Below are positions 1 to 5,793 of a DNA stretch of 11,348 bases, piece by piece. The translations under genes were made by a program, and so were the position numbers. Every line of letters begins with the position of its first letter. The first letter of the stretch is position 1. The stretch is from NCBI GenBank assembly GCA_029880755.1, contig JAOUNW010000064.1, forward strand, positions 1-11,348. Reading direction: 5' to 3'. The notes under the pieces were generated by a model. That model was not told the DNA's origin. It saw nothing but the letters and a program-made list of their open reading frames with translations, and made no database searches. Origin of the DNA: Gammaproteobacteria bacterium (GTDB taxonomy: Bacteria > Pseudomonadota > Gammaproteobacteria > Acidiferrobacterales > SZUA-150).

Positions 1-2
1 CA

Positions 3-332
3 GTTATTGCAACCGACACTGATCACGTTAGTGCCTGCGAAACACGCGATATAAGCATGAATGGCATTTTTGTCATTACTGCGGAAAAATTACCGGAACA
101 TACACTATGCGATATTTCACTCTACCTATATGGCACCGACGATGAGATAGAGCTTCGCCTCAAAGGCACCATTGTACGACTAGAAAGTGATGGAATGGCC
201 GTCGAGTTTAATCAAATTGATATTGATAGCTTCGAGCATTTAAAACGCATTATTCAGCTTAACTCCGTGGACCCGGACTCGATAACAGATGAGTTTGAAC
301 ATCATCTTGGCATAAAAAGAAAGCCGGATTAA
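3..332 (+). CDS. PilZ domain protein, 5' end outside the window
   Basis: Probable c-di-GMP-binding PilZ domain protein, cut by the left edge. The first ATG in frame is at 57, but the frame is open back to base 3 and the residues before that ATG complete the PilZ signature: RDISMNG reads as the (D/N)xSxxG c-di-GMP contact, with the ATG codon being the Met inside it. The true start therefore lies upstream, together with the N-terminal RxxxR half of the binding site, which cannot be checked. After the signature come the beta-strand pattern expected of PilZ (GIFVITAEKLP, EIELRLKGTIVRLESDGMAVEF) and a C-terminal helix (IDSFEHLKRII). The tail ending HHLGIKRK is common in single-domain PilZ proteins of gammaproteobacteria. 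About 109 residues are visible. The stop at 330-332 is 4 nt before the next gene, suggesting one transcript. What the protein controls (motility, polysaccharide or other) is not shown. Confidence 0.85.
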   Translation, partial: VIATDTDHVSACETRDISMNGIFVITAEKLPEHTLCDISLYLYGTDDEIELRLKGTIVRLESDGMAVEFNQIDIDSFEHLKRIIQLNSVDPDSITDEFEHHLGIKRKPD

Positions 333-336
333 TCAA

Positions 337-1065
337 TTGCAGCACCATACCCTTCGAACACAAAGAGCGCGGATTGGTCTTACGACTGCACTCCTGTTTC
401 TTTCACTCCAGATATTTTACAACGCCATTGTTTTTGCCGAGTCTAACCAGACAATTGGTAATAAAAAAAATACGCGTGGAGCCGGTCCGGCCGTTATCAC
501 TATTGATCTGGGCAAAGACGGCAGACGCCTGGGAAAAAAGCGCGCCAAAGTCGGTCTTGTTGAATTTTATGATTTTGAGTGTTCCTATTGTTCACAATTT
601 CATACGCAGGTCTTACCAGAACTTAAGAAAAAGTATATCGATACAGGGAAACTTCTCTATGTTGTAAAAGACTTTCCACTCAAAAACCACCCTAACGCCT
701 ATCAGGCCGCAGTGGCGGCCAACTGTGCGGACAAGCAGCACAAGTATTGGCCGATGCAAGGCCGGTTACTGGTTCATCAGAACCAGATCAGCGCTAAATT
801 TATGCTTGATACCGCCAAGAATCTGAAACTTGATATGGAAAAATTCAAGGCCTGCGTGGTCACACCCGACTATCAGCGGGATGTTTCCAGGGAGATAGCT
901 CTAGGGAGATCATTGGGGGTTACCAGTACGCCAACTTTCTTTATCGGGACAATAAAAAAGAACTTGCTAACAGTAACCGGTGTGGCCAAGGGCATACCCG
1001 ATATGGCGGAACTCAACAAACAGATTTCTGACCTTATTGCCGGAAACGCTCCGGCCAAAGACTAA
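337..1065 (+). CDS. Exported DsbA-like thioredoxin-fold thiol:disulfide oxidoreductase
   Basis: Predicted periplasmic thiol-disulfide oxidoreductase of 242 residues. A basic N-terminus (residues 1-12) and a hydrophobic stretch (about 14-34, ending NAIVFA-ES) form a probable Sec signal peptide. The thioredoxin fold follows, with the active site C82-S-Y-C85 after VEFYDFE and the cis-proline loop GVTSTPTFF (T198-P199). The DsbA-type helical insert lies between them and carries an extra cysteine pair, C130 and C173, as in many DsbA-like (KDFPL...HP...A) proteins. This pattern differs from classic E. coli DsbA (CPHC), so substrate and direction (oxidase or isomerase) are open. The start is TTG at 337: no ATG lies between the in-frame stop at 313-315 and the signal peptide, and no strong Shine-Dalgarno is visible. 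With 4 nt to the PilZ gene, translation may be coupled. The stop overlaps the convergent trxC stop by 4 bases. Confidence 0.85.
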   Translation: MQHHTLRTQRARIGLTTALLFLSLQIFYNAIVFAESNQTIGNKKNTRGAGPAVITIDLGKDGRRLGKKRAKVGLVEFYDFECSYCSQFHTQVLPELKKKYIDTGKLLYVVKDFPLKNHPNAYQAAVAANCADKQHKYWPMQGRLLVHQNQISAKFMLDTAKNLKLDMEKFKACVVTPDYQRDVSREIALGRSLGVTSTPTFFIGTIKKNLLTVTGVAKGIPDMAELNKQISDLIAGNAPAKD

Positions 1066-1496
1066 GCATATCTCTGCACCCAGGCCTGTAGACGATTCGC
1101 GTCCATGACGCCGGCTGCACGGTCCAGCTCCCTGCCATTCTTGAATATCACCAGCGTTGGAATACTGCGAATTCCAAACTGATTGGCCAATGCATGCTGC
1201 TCTTCGGTATTCACTTTGGCCAGGCGTGCTTTTAACTTCAAACTTTCAGCGGCACTGGCAAAAATAGGTGCCATAGTCCTGCATGGACCACACCAGGGCG
1301 CCCAGAAATCAACCAGCACCGGCATATCATTATTATTGATATGCCTGTTAAAATTATTCTGGGTTAATTCAACAGGTTTGCCTTCCAGCAGCAACGTCTT
1401 GCAATTGCCGCATTTGGGAGAATGACTCAAACGACCTAACGGTACCCGATTCGTACTATTGCAATGAGGGCATACTATGTGTTTAGTCTCAGACAT
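1062..1496 (-). CDS. trxC: Thioredoxin 2 (zinc-ribbon thioredoxin)
   Basis: Cytoplasmic disulfide reductase TrxC, 144 residues, close to the family's usual length. The N-terminal zinc ribbon has two CxxC pairs (C9-P-H-C12 and C29-G-N-C32), which separates thioredoxin 2 from thioredoxin 1. The thioredoxin domain then carries the canonical W68-C69-G-P-C72 active site inside LVDFWAPWCGPCR and the cis-proline at I112-P113. In the family TrxC is reduced by NADPH-thioredoxin reductase and passes electrons to ribonucleotide reductase and oxidised proteins; in E. coli it belongs to the OxyR regulon. No clear OxyR site is seen here. The ATG at 1494-1496 follows AGAGAG, a modest Shine-Dalgarno. The gene converges on the DsbA-like gene, so two thioredoxin-fold proteins acting in opposite compartments sit tail to tail. 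Confidence 0.96.
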   Translation of the reverse strand: MSETKHIVCPHCNSTNRVPLGRLSHSPKCGNCKTLLLEGKPVELTQNNFNRHINNNDMPVLVDFWAPWCGPCRTMAPIFASAAESLKLKARLAKVNTEEQHALANQFGIRSIPTLVIFKNGRELDRAAGVMDANRLQAWVQRYA

Positions 1497-1565
1497 CTCT
1501 CTACTGTTATCCCATAATCATCATATTGGTTTCTCTATGGGGATATTGCTGATGGCTTTCAAGCT

Positions 1566-1594
1566 AACCGAATAAGTCAATTCGTATTCCGGTT
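1566..1594. repeat. Imperfect inverted repeat between divergent genes
   Basis: AACCGAATA (1566-1574) faces TATTCCGGTT (1585-1594) across a 10-base spacer; the arms are complementary except for one bulged base. No T-run follows on either strand, so a terminator is unlikely. Its place midway between trxC and the acyltransferase gene fits an operator or a leader hairpin, but no known regulator's site is recognised. Confidence 0.4.
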
Positions 1595-1634
1595 CCATTC
1601 GCAGGCTTTGCAGCTAACTCAACGGGCTAATATC

Positions 1635-1643
1635 TGGCATAAT
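1635..1643 (+). promoter_or_regulatory. Possible extended -10 promoter for the acyltransferase gene
   Basis: TGG followed by CATAAT matches the extended -10 pattern (TGn plus a hexamer one base off TATAAT). It lies 44 bases before the ATG at 1688, leaving a leader of roughly 35-40 nt. The -35 position (about 1615-1620, TAACTC) is poor, so recognition would depend on the extended -10. Confidence 0.35.
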
Positions 1644-1687
1644 CCCGCAGTCATTTTTTATCAGTCTGAAACACTATTCAGAAACAT

Positions 1688-2569
1688 ATGTCGCGTTTTA
1701 GCAAACTGTTGCTTAAGGTATTCGCCCATTTGCCCTTAGCCGTAGTTCAGGCGATTGGCGGGTTTCTTGGCATGCTGTCCGGCGTGTTTCCCAACAGACG
1801 GCTACAGACCACGAAAGTGAATATCGCTCTATGCTTCCCTGAATTACCTCATGAAACACAAAAAAAGCTGGTTAGGCGAAGCCTGATCGAGTCGGGCAAG
1901 GGCGCCCTGGAAAGCAGCACCCTATGGCTAAAGGAGAGTCACTACACTCTCGGGCTGGTAAAAAAAACAAGCGGTGAGGAATATCTGGAGTCGGCCCATA
2001 AGCTGGGTCGAGGAGTAATTCTGGCACTGCCTCACCTGGGGATGTGGGAAATTATTGGCCTTTATTGTTCATCGCGTTATCCCATGACCAGTCTTTTCCG
2101 TCCGCCACCACTGGCAGCGATGGATGATGTCATGCGCGCAGGCAGACAGCGGCTTGGTGCCCGGCTGGTGCCTACGGATAAATCGGGTGTCAGGGCGCTT
2201 TATACCGCTTTGGAAAAAGGTGAACTGGTAGCGATTTTACCGGATCAGGAACCGGGTGCTGGTAGCGGCTTGTTCGCCCCATTTTTTGGTATTCAGGCCA
2301 ATACCATGGTACTGCTATCCCGGCTGGCAATTAAAACCGGAGCAGCCGTACTTTTTGTTTACGCGGAGCGTCTACCCGGAGGCAAGGGGTACCATATCCA
2401 CTTCTCTCCGGCATCAGAACATATTCATGACCCGGATTTAAACACTTCTGTGCGATATCTGAATCAGGGCATTGAAGACTGCGTACGCGCTCTACCGGAA
2501 CAATACCTCTGGTCATATAAACGCTTCCGCAACCGGCCAGAAGGTGAAGCCCCCATTTACAAAACTTGA
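1688..2569 (+). CDS. LpxL/HtrB-family lipid A-type acyltransferase
   Basis: Inner-membrane acyltransferase of the LpxL/LpxM (HtrB/MsbB) superfamily, 293 residues, about the usual length. Family members move an acyl chain from acyl-ACP to a lipid A precursor at the cytoplasmic face. Seen here: a hydrophobic N-terminal anchor (about residues 12-33), the catalytic HxxxxE motif as H116-LGMW-E121, the second block PDQEPG (185-190) followed by GLFAPFFGIQANT, and the C-terminal block YLWSYKRFRNRPEG (273-286), which is typical of lauroyl-acyltransferase-like proteins. Acyl specificity (laurate, myristate or other) and whether the acceptor is lipid A or another lipid (ornithine or aryl-polyene lipids use relatives) cannot be read from sequence. 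The gene stands alone on the plus strand, with no good Shine-Dalgarno before the ATG, and ends 4 nt from the convergent DUF3108 gene. Confidence 0.88.
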   Translation: MSRFSKLLLKVFAHLPLAVVQAIGGFLGMLSGVFPNRRLQTTKVNIALCFPELPHETQKKLVRRSLIESGKGALESSTLWLKESHYTLGLVKKTSGEEYLESAHKLGRGVILALPHLGMWEIIGLYCSSRYPMTSLFRPPPLAAMDDVMRAGRQRLGARLVPTDKSGVRALYTALEKGELVAILPDQEPGAGSGLFAPFFGIQANTMVLLSRLAIKTGAAVLFVYAERLPGGKGYHIHFSPASEHIHDPDLNTSVRYLNQGIEDCVRALPEQYLWSYKRFRNRPEGEAPIYKT

Positions 2570-2573
2570 GGAG

Positions 2574-3320
2574 CTATAGACCCTCCACCTTTGTTAGAAA
2601 CATTGTATAGAGCTGCTTGTCGTCCTTTTCCTGGATAATTTTTACCGGCAGATAATTCAATGATGGAGCACACCAAAAAGTCATAACCCGTCCACCGGAC
2701 TTGTCCTTTTTCTTGCCCTCAATCACTACCGTACTATAAGAACCTGTGCTTGTTTTAATTGTCTCCTTACCTATTCTGGTAAAAACAAACGTTTCGAGTT
2801 TACTCTTATGCAAAATGGTGTATTCGAGCACCTCTTTATTGCCTCCCAAATCCGCCATAAGCATGAGCTGCAAGGTAAAGCGATTTAAGGTATTATCAGA
2901 GACTGTTAACGATGTCTTCTTGCCATCCTCTTCAATAACAACTGTTTTATTTTCCCAGTCAAATTTGTTGCTATAATGTTGGGGGTTACGCCTCTTCTCC
3001 AGAACGTAGGCATAATTAAGAGGTTTAAATCCATTCTTGGTAACACCAAGCTCACTGGTCTCTCTGGCATGCACACGCTTGAATAGGGAAACCATGCCTG
3101 CAGGCCTGGAGAGTGACTCGAAGATATAGGTTTTGGTGTCTTTCTTAGATAGCCTGAATTCCGATACTGCTATCGTAAAGCCTGAGCGTTTTAATAAATA
3201 TTCTGCAGCAAATGGCGACACCCCGCCGGAATCCGGAAAAACAAATAGTGGCGTGATTACAAGAATCAGCGCCACGCAGACCGTTGAACAAATAATATTT
3301 TTGCCTGGCATTAAACCCAT
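2574..3320 (-). CDS. DUF3108 exported protein of unknown function
   Basis: Probable exported protein of the DUF3108 family, function unknown. From the chosen start it has 248 residues: a short basic start, a hydrophobic segment (about residues 8-28, a signal peptide or N-terminal anchor), then a beta-strand-rich domain. Family hallmarks are the opening PFAAEYLLKRSGF, the middle TVSDNTLNRFTLQLMLM, and the closing WCAPSLNYLPVKIIQEKDD, which matches the 'ap..nylPvki.q' ending of DUF3108. Start choice: the frame opens with GTG at 3359 and has ATGs at 3332, 3320 and 3311. The 3320 ATG is preferred because GGGTGG lies 4 nt upstream and it puts the hydrophobic segment near the N-terminus. In other gammaproteobacteria this family often neighbours purN; here it lies between the acyltransferase gene and uppP, which proves no link. 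Confidence 0.8.
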   Translation of the reverse strand: MGLMPGKNIICSTVCVALILVITPLFVFPDSGGVSPFAAEYLLKRSGFTIAVSEFRLSKKDTKTYIFESLSRPAGMVSLFKRVHARETSELGVTKNGFKPLNYAYVLEKRRNPQHYSNKFDWENKTVVIEEDGKKTSLTVSDNTLNRFTLQLMLMADLGGNKEVLEYTILHKSKLETFVFTRIGKETIKTSTGSYSTVVIEGKKKDKSGGRVMTFWCAPSLNYLPVKIIQEKDDKQLYTMFLTKVEGL

Positions 3321-3390
3321 GTTACCACCCATTCCCAATATCTCGAGACATGCTAACACAGCCCATAGTTCAGAAATAATTTCTCTATCA

Positions 3391-3421
3391 CTGCCAGATC
3401 AATTACTATCCAGCCTATAAT
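3391..3421 (+). promoter_or_regulatory. Probable sigma-70 promoter of uppP
   Basis: A perfect TATAAT lies at 3416-3421. The best -35 is CTGCCA at 3391-3396 (four of six matches to TTGACA) at a 19-base spacing, somewhat long. Transcription would start near 3428, giving a leader of about 20 nt that contains GTGAG as a weak Shine-Dalgarno before the ATG at 3451. The same 3360-3450 gap must also hold the divergent DUF3108 promoter, which I cannot place. Confidence 0.5.
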
Positions 3422-3450
3422 AAATAGCTGAACGTGAGCTGAATCGACTA

Positions 3451-4248
3451 ATGGATCTGTTACAAATCCTGGTATTGGCCTTACTGCAAGGACTCACTGA
3501 ATTTCTGCCCATTTCAAGCTCGGCTCATCTTATTCTATTGCCAAAACTTGTGGGTTGGGTAGATCAGGGCCTGGCCTTTGATGTTGCCGTACATGTCGGC
3601 ACTCTGAGTGCTGTAGTTTTTTATATGAGGCGGGAAATTCAGCCCATGATTGTTGATTGGTCCCGATCCATATATACACGGCAAACAGTCGGTGACAGCC
3701 GATTGGCATGGGGGGTAATCATTGGCACCATCCCCGCCGGAACCGCCGGCTTGTTGCTAAAGGACTCGGTGGAAACCTTATTACGATCCCCGTTGATTAT
3801 TGCCGGCGCCACATTCGCATTTGCGCTGCTACTTTGGTATGCGGACCACCGGGCAAAATCATATAAAGACGAACATCAACTGTTGTGGCTGGATTGCCTG
3901 ATAATTGGGATTGCCCAGGCATTAGCACTGATCCCCGGCACTTCCCGCTCGGGCATCACCATTACCGCGGGCTTGTTATTGGGGTTGAATCGCCAGGCAT
4001 CAGCCAGATTTTCCTTCTTACTCTCCATACCTTTAATTCTGGCGGCGGGCCTGTTAAAAACCAAAGACCTTGTTGAACAGGCCGGACCCGTAGACTGGGT
4101 CGCTCTCGTTATCGGCGCTGCGGTTTCAGGAGTTAGCGCCTATCTGTGTATTCATTTTTTCCTTAAGCTGCTTGAGCGCATCACCATGACTCCGTTTGTC
4201 CTGTATCGTATCGCCTTGGCCATGCTTCTGTTTTTTGTATACCTCTAA
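3451..4248 (+). CDS. uppP: Undecaprenyl-diphosphatase UppP (BacA)
   Basis: Polytopic inner-membrane phosphatase that converts undecaprenyl diphosphate to undecaprenyl phosphate, supplying the lipid carrier for peptidoglycan, O-antigen and other glycans; overproduction gives bacitracin resistance in E. coli. The 265-residue length fits the family. Both family signatures are intact: the (E/Q)xxxE element as Q13-GLT-E17, followed by FLPISSSAHL, and PGTSRSGIT at 162-170 containing the catalytic arginine R166. Other conserved blocks are FDVAVHVGTL (43-52) and GTIPAG (92-97). About seven hydrophobic segments are visible, ending in a C-terminal helix (FVLYRIALAMLLFFVYL). The gene appears monocistronic: 91 bases separate it from the divergent gene upstream and 118 from the next gene. 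No terminator with a T-run is seen after it. Confidence 0.96.
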   Translation: MDLLQILVLALLQGLTEFLPISSSAHLILLPKLVGWVDQGLAFDVAVHVGTLSAVVFYMRREIQPMIVDWSRSIYTRQTVGDSRLAWGVIIGTIPAGTAGLLLKDSVETLLRSPLIIAGATFAFALLLWYADHRAKSYKDEHQLLWLDCLIIGIAQALALIPGTSRSGITITAGLLLGLNRQASARFSFLLSIPLILAAGLLKTKDLVEQAGPVDWVALVIGAAVSGVSAYLCIHFFLKLLERITMTPFVLYRIALAMLLFFVYL

Positions 4249-4326
4249 ATTATCCCAACTACACAAACAGGCGTTAGCACAAAAGCCCTGAAAATCCAGA
4301 AAACACCAGCTCTATTTCACCGGATT

Positions 4327-4359
4327 TTGACATTGCACTTTCTGTACGTCTGCTAGACT
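4327..4359 (+). promoter_or_regulatory. Possible promoter of the CPXCG gene, start site near the ATG
   Basis: A perfect TTGACA lies at 4327-4332. The best -10 is TAGACT at 4354-4359, preceded by TGC, which makes an extended -10; the spacing is 21 bases, longer than the optimum. If used, transcription would begin within a base or two of the ATG at 4367, giving a leaderless or nearly leaderless message. The alternative TGCTAG at 18-base spacing matches poorly. Confidence 0.3.
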
Positions 4360-4366
4360 CTAGGGA

Positions 4367-4555
4367 ATGTTGCTTACCCAAAAGATTCAGTGCCCCTATT
4401 GCGGGGAGACCTACGAGAGCGTTATTGACATTTCCGCCGGCAGCCAGGAGCTCATTGAAGACTGCTATGCCTGCTGTCGGCCCATCACGCTCAAAACCAT
4501 TGTTGGTCTTGATGGGGAACTCCAGCTCATTGAGATTCACAGGGAAGACAGCTAA
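4367..4555 (+). CDS. CPXCG-motif cysteine-rich zinc-binding protein
   Basis: Small protein of 62 residues from the Cys_rich_CPXG family, common in gammaproteobacteria and without an assigned role. It has the signature CPYCG (C9, C12) near the N-terminus and the second half DCYACCRPI (C33, C36, C37), so four or five cysteines can bind one zinc. The C-terminal part (ITLKTIVGLDGELQLIEIHRED) is strand-rich, as in its relatives. The gene is supported by this family match rather than by length. The ATG at 4367 is directly preceded by TAGGGA, too close for ordinary Shine-Dalgarno use; the next codon, TTG at 4370, would be better spaced. A possible promoter overlaps this region. The neighbours (uppP before, an MBL protein after) sit over 110 bases away, so it is probably transcribed alone. 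Confidence 0.85.
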   Translation: MLLTQKIQCPYCGETYESVIDISAGSQELIEDCYACCRPITLKTIVGLDGELQLIEIHREDS

Positions 4556-4618
4556 ACCACCACGCCGCACCCGTTTGGTGATTGCTATTCACAACAAATC
4601 CGCAAATAATACCCTCTC

Positions 4619-4635
4619 CCCGGTTATAGACCGGG
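4619..4635. repeat. Short hairpin CCCGGT-TATAG-ACCGGG
   Basis: A perfect 6-bp GC-rich stem with a 5-base loop lies between the CPXCG gene and the MBL gene. No T-run follows on either strand (TCAAAACAATT on plus, GAGAGGG on minus), so it is not a standard intrinsic terminator. It could stabilise the 3' end of the CPXCG message or be an operator upstream of the MBL gene. Confidence 0.35.
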
Positions 4636-4692
4636 TCAAAACAATTACGCTAGCTTCATAATTCCGGCAACGCTGGCACATGCAAAAAAATC

Positions 4693-5673
4693 ATGCTCGC
4701 TGATCAAACACTTTTAATGATTCGAACTAAATTGTTATTACTAATTGTATTGTCTGTGTCAATCAGTTCATTGAATGCCCAGGCCCAGCAATGTGACCCA
4801 CAGGGTGTCAGGATTCAGATTTTGGGCTCGGGTGGCCCGGAGCTCAGGGACGATCGTAGCGCCAGTAGCTTTCTGGTATGGCAGGACGGAAAACCACGCA
4901 TCCTGGTAGATGTGGGCGGCGGTGCCGCATTAAGATTTTACAGCAGTGGCGCCAAGCTTAGCGAACTGGACAGTATTCTGTTCACTCATCTGCATGTAGG
5001 GCATAGCGGTGATCTGGCTGCCCTGATAAACGCAGGTGATGCCAGCCGTCGCTCCTCTCCCCTCCCTATCTACGGACCCGACGGTAATCAGGTGATGCCC
5101 TCAACAGTCAGTTTTGTTCGGAGCCTCTTTGATCAAAAAAGAGGAGCGTTCCGTCATTTGGGAAATTTTCTAAGCCCTCTAGGCAAACAAACTTTCAAGC
5201 TAAAACCGTACGACCTGAGCGCCCAAACCAAACCTGCACGCGCGGGACTGAAACCCGGAAAAATAGAACCTGTCCCGGTTTATTCTCTGGGCGCTATAAG
5301 CATATTCTCCATACCGCTAATGCATAATAGTATTCCTACGCTCGCTTACCGGATCAATATCGAGAACAAGGTAGTCGTATTCGGCAGCGATATCAGTCAG
5401 CACTCGGGCAATCTTGAGCAGTTGGCAAAAGACGCGGATATATTGGTCATGGGTCATGGGATCCTCGAAAGCGGCTCCTCTGCTACCGGCGAATCTTCTA
5501 TACCACCGTCAGTAGTTGGGCGTATTGCTTACCGGGCAAACGTTAAGCAACTGGTACTGGTCCATCGTACTACAGCTATGCTGGGCAGAGAAAAGGAGAT
5601 CCTGGAGGCAATTAAAGATAAATATGCGGGATTAATAACCTTTGCTAATGATATGGATTGTTTTCAGCCCTAA
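4693..5673 (+). CDS. Exported metallo-beta-lactamase-fold hydrolase with altered metal motif
   Basis: MBL-fold protein of 326 residues with a Sec signal peptide (hydrophobic about 14-27, likely cleavage after A-Q-A, residues 29-31). Early blocks IQILGSGGPE and ILVDVGGGAAL match the RNase Z/arylsulfatase-like MBL branch. The metal motif is H99-L-H101-V-G103-H104: the expected Asp of HxHxDH is Gly (codon GGG at 4999-5001). Other ligand positions look kept: H211 (LMHNSIPTLAYRI), D233 (FGSDIS) and H291 (LVHRTT). The block after D233 (NLEQLAKDADILVMGHG) matches family layout but lacks the usual terminal Glu. D107 is the nearest acid that might compensate. The protein may bind one metal or be catalytically changed; substrate is unknown. 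An alternative start at 4717 gives a more typical signal peptide (MIRTK then hydrophobic); neither start has a clear Shine-Dalgarno. Confidence 0.82.
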   Translation: MLADQTLLMIRTKLLLLIVLSVSISSLNAQAQQCDPQGVRIQILGSGGPELRDDRSASSFLVWQDGKPRILVDVGGGAALRFYSSGAKLSELDSILFTHLHVGHSGDLAALINAGDASRRSSPLPIYGPDGNQVMPSTVSFVRSLFDQKRGAFRHLGNFLSPLGKQTFKLKPYDLSAQTKPARAGLKPGKIEPVPVYSLGAISIFSIPLMHNSIPTLAYRINIENKVVVFGSDISQHSGNLEQLAKDADILVMGHGILESGSSATGESSIPPSVVGRIAYRANVKQLVLVHRTTAMLGREKEILEAIKDKYAGLITFANDMDCFQP

Positions 5674-5720
5674 TAAGCAATAGAGTTCCAGAAAATTCCG
5701 GATATTTTGGTTCAAAAACA

Positions 5721-5752
5721 CTCTGGGTTGCTTGCCCGCGCACAGCCCAGAG
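5721..5752 (-). terminator. Hairpin with T-run on the minus strand, between two plus-strand genes
   Basis: CTCTGGG (5721-5727) faces CCCAGAG (5746-5752). The stem extends inward through a G-U type pair and two more pairs to 5730/5743, leaving a 12-base loop. On the minus strand the hairpin is followed by TGTTTTTG, as in an intrinsic terminator. On the plus strand it is followed by ACTAAAAG, with no T-run. Both flanking genes are on the plus strand, so a minus-strand terminator would stop antisense transcription. Equally it may be a plus-strand 3' stabiliser for the MBL message. Confidence 0.4.
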
Positions 5753-5793
5753 ACTAAAAGTAATAGTAAGCTCAACTTCCAGGCGAGTGGATT

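Larger units (their letters stand above)
1497..1687. other. Divergent intergenic region between trxC and the acyltransferase gene
   Basis: This 191-base gap holds the control regions of two divergently transcribed genes. It contains only trivially short open frames (the best, starting at the ATG near 1536, has 12 codons). An imperfect inverted repeat lies at 1566-1594 and an extended -10 element at 1635-1643; both are listed separately. A TATGAT hexamer on the minus strand (1525-1520) could be the trxC -10, but no convincing -35 is found at the right distance. Confidence 0.6.

Noticed and set aside
1039..1055. GCCGGA/TCCGGC hairpin as a terminator for the DsbA-like gene
   Set aside because: It lies inside the coding sequence and no T-run follows on either strand; mentioned only as context for the convergent overlap.
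1536..1574. 12-codon open frame in the trxC/acyltransferase gap
   Set aside because: Too short, without ribosome site or recognisable sequence.
4274..4570. 98-residue open frame on the minus strand over the CPXCG gene
   Set aside because: It is antisense to a gene with clear CPXCG family motifs, and its translation shows no recognisable domain.
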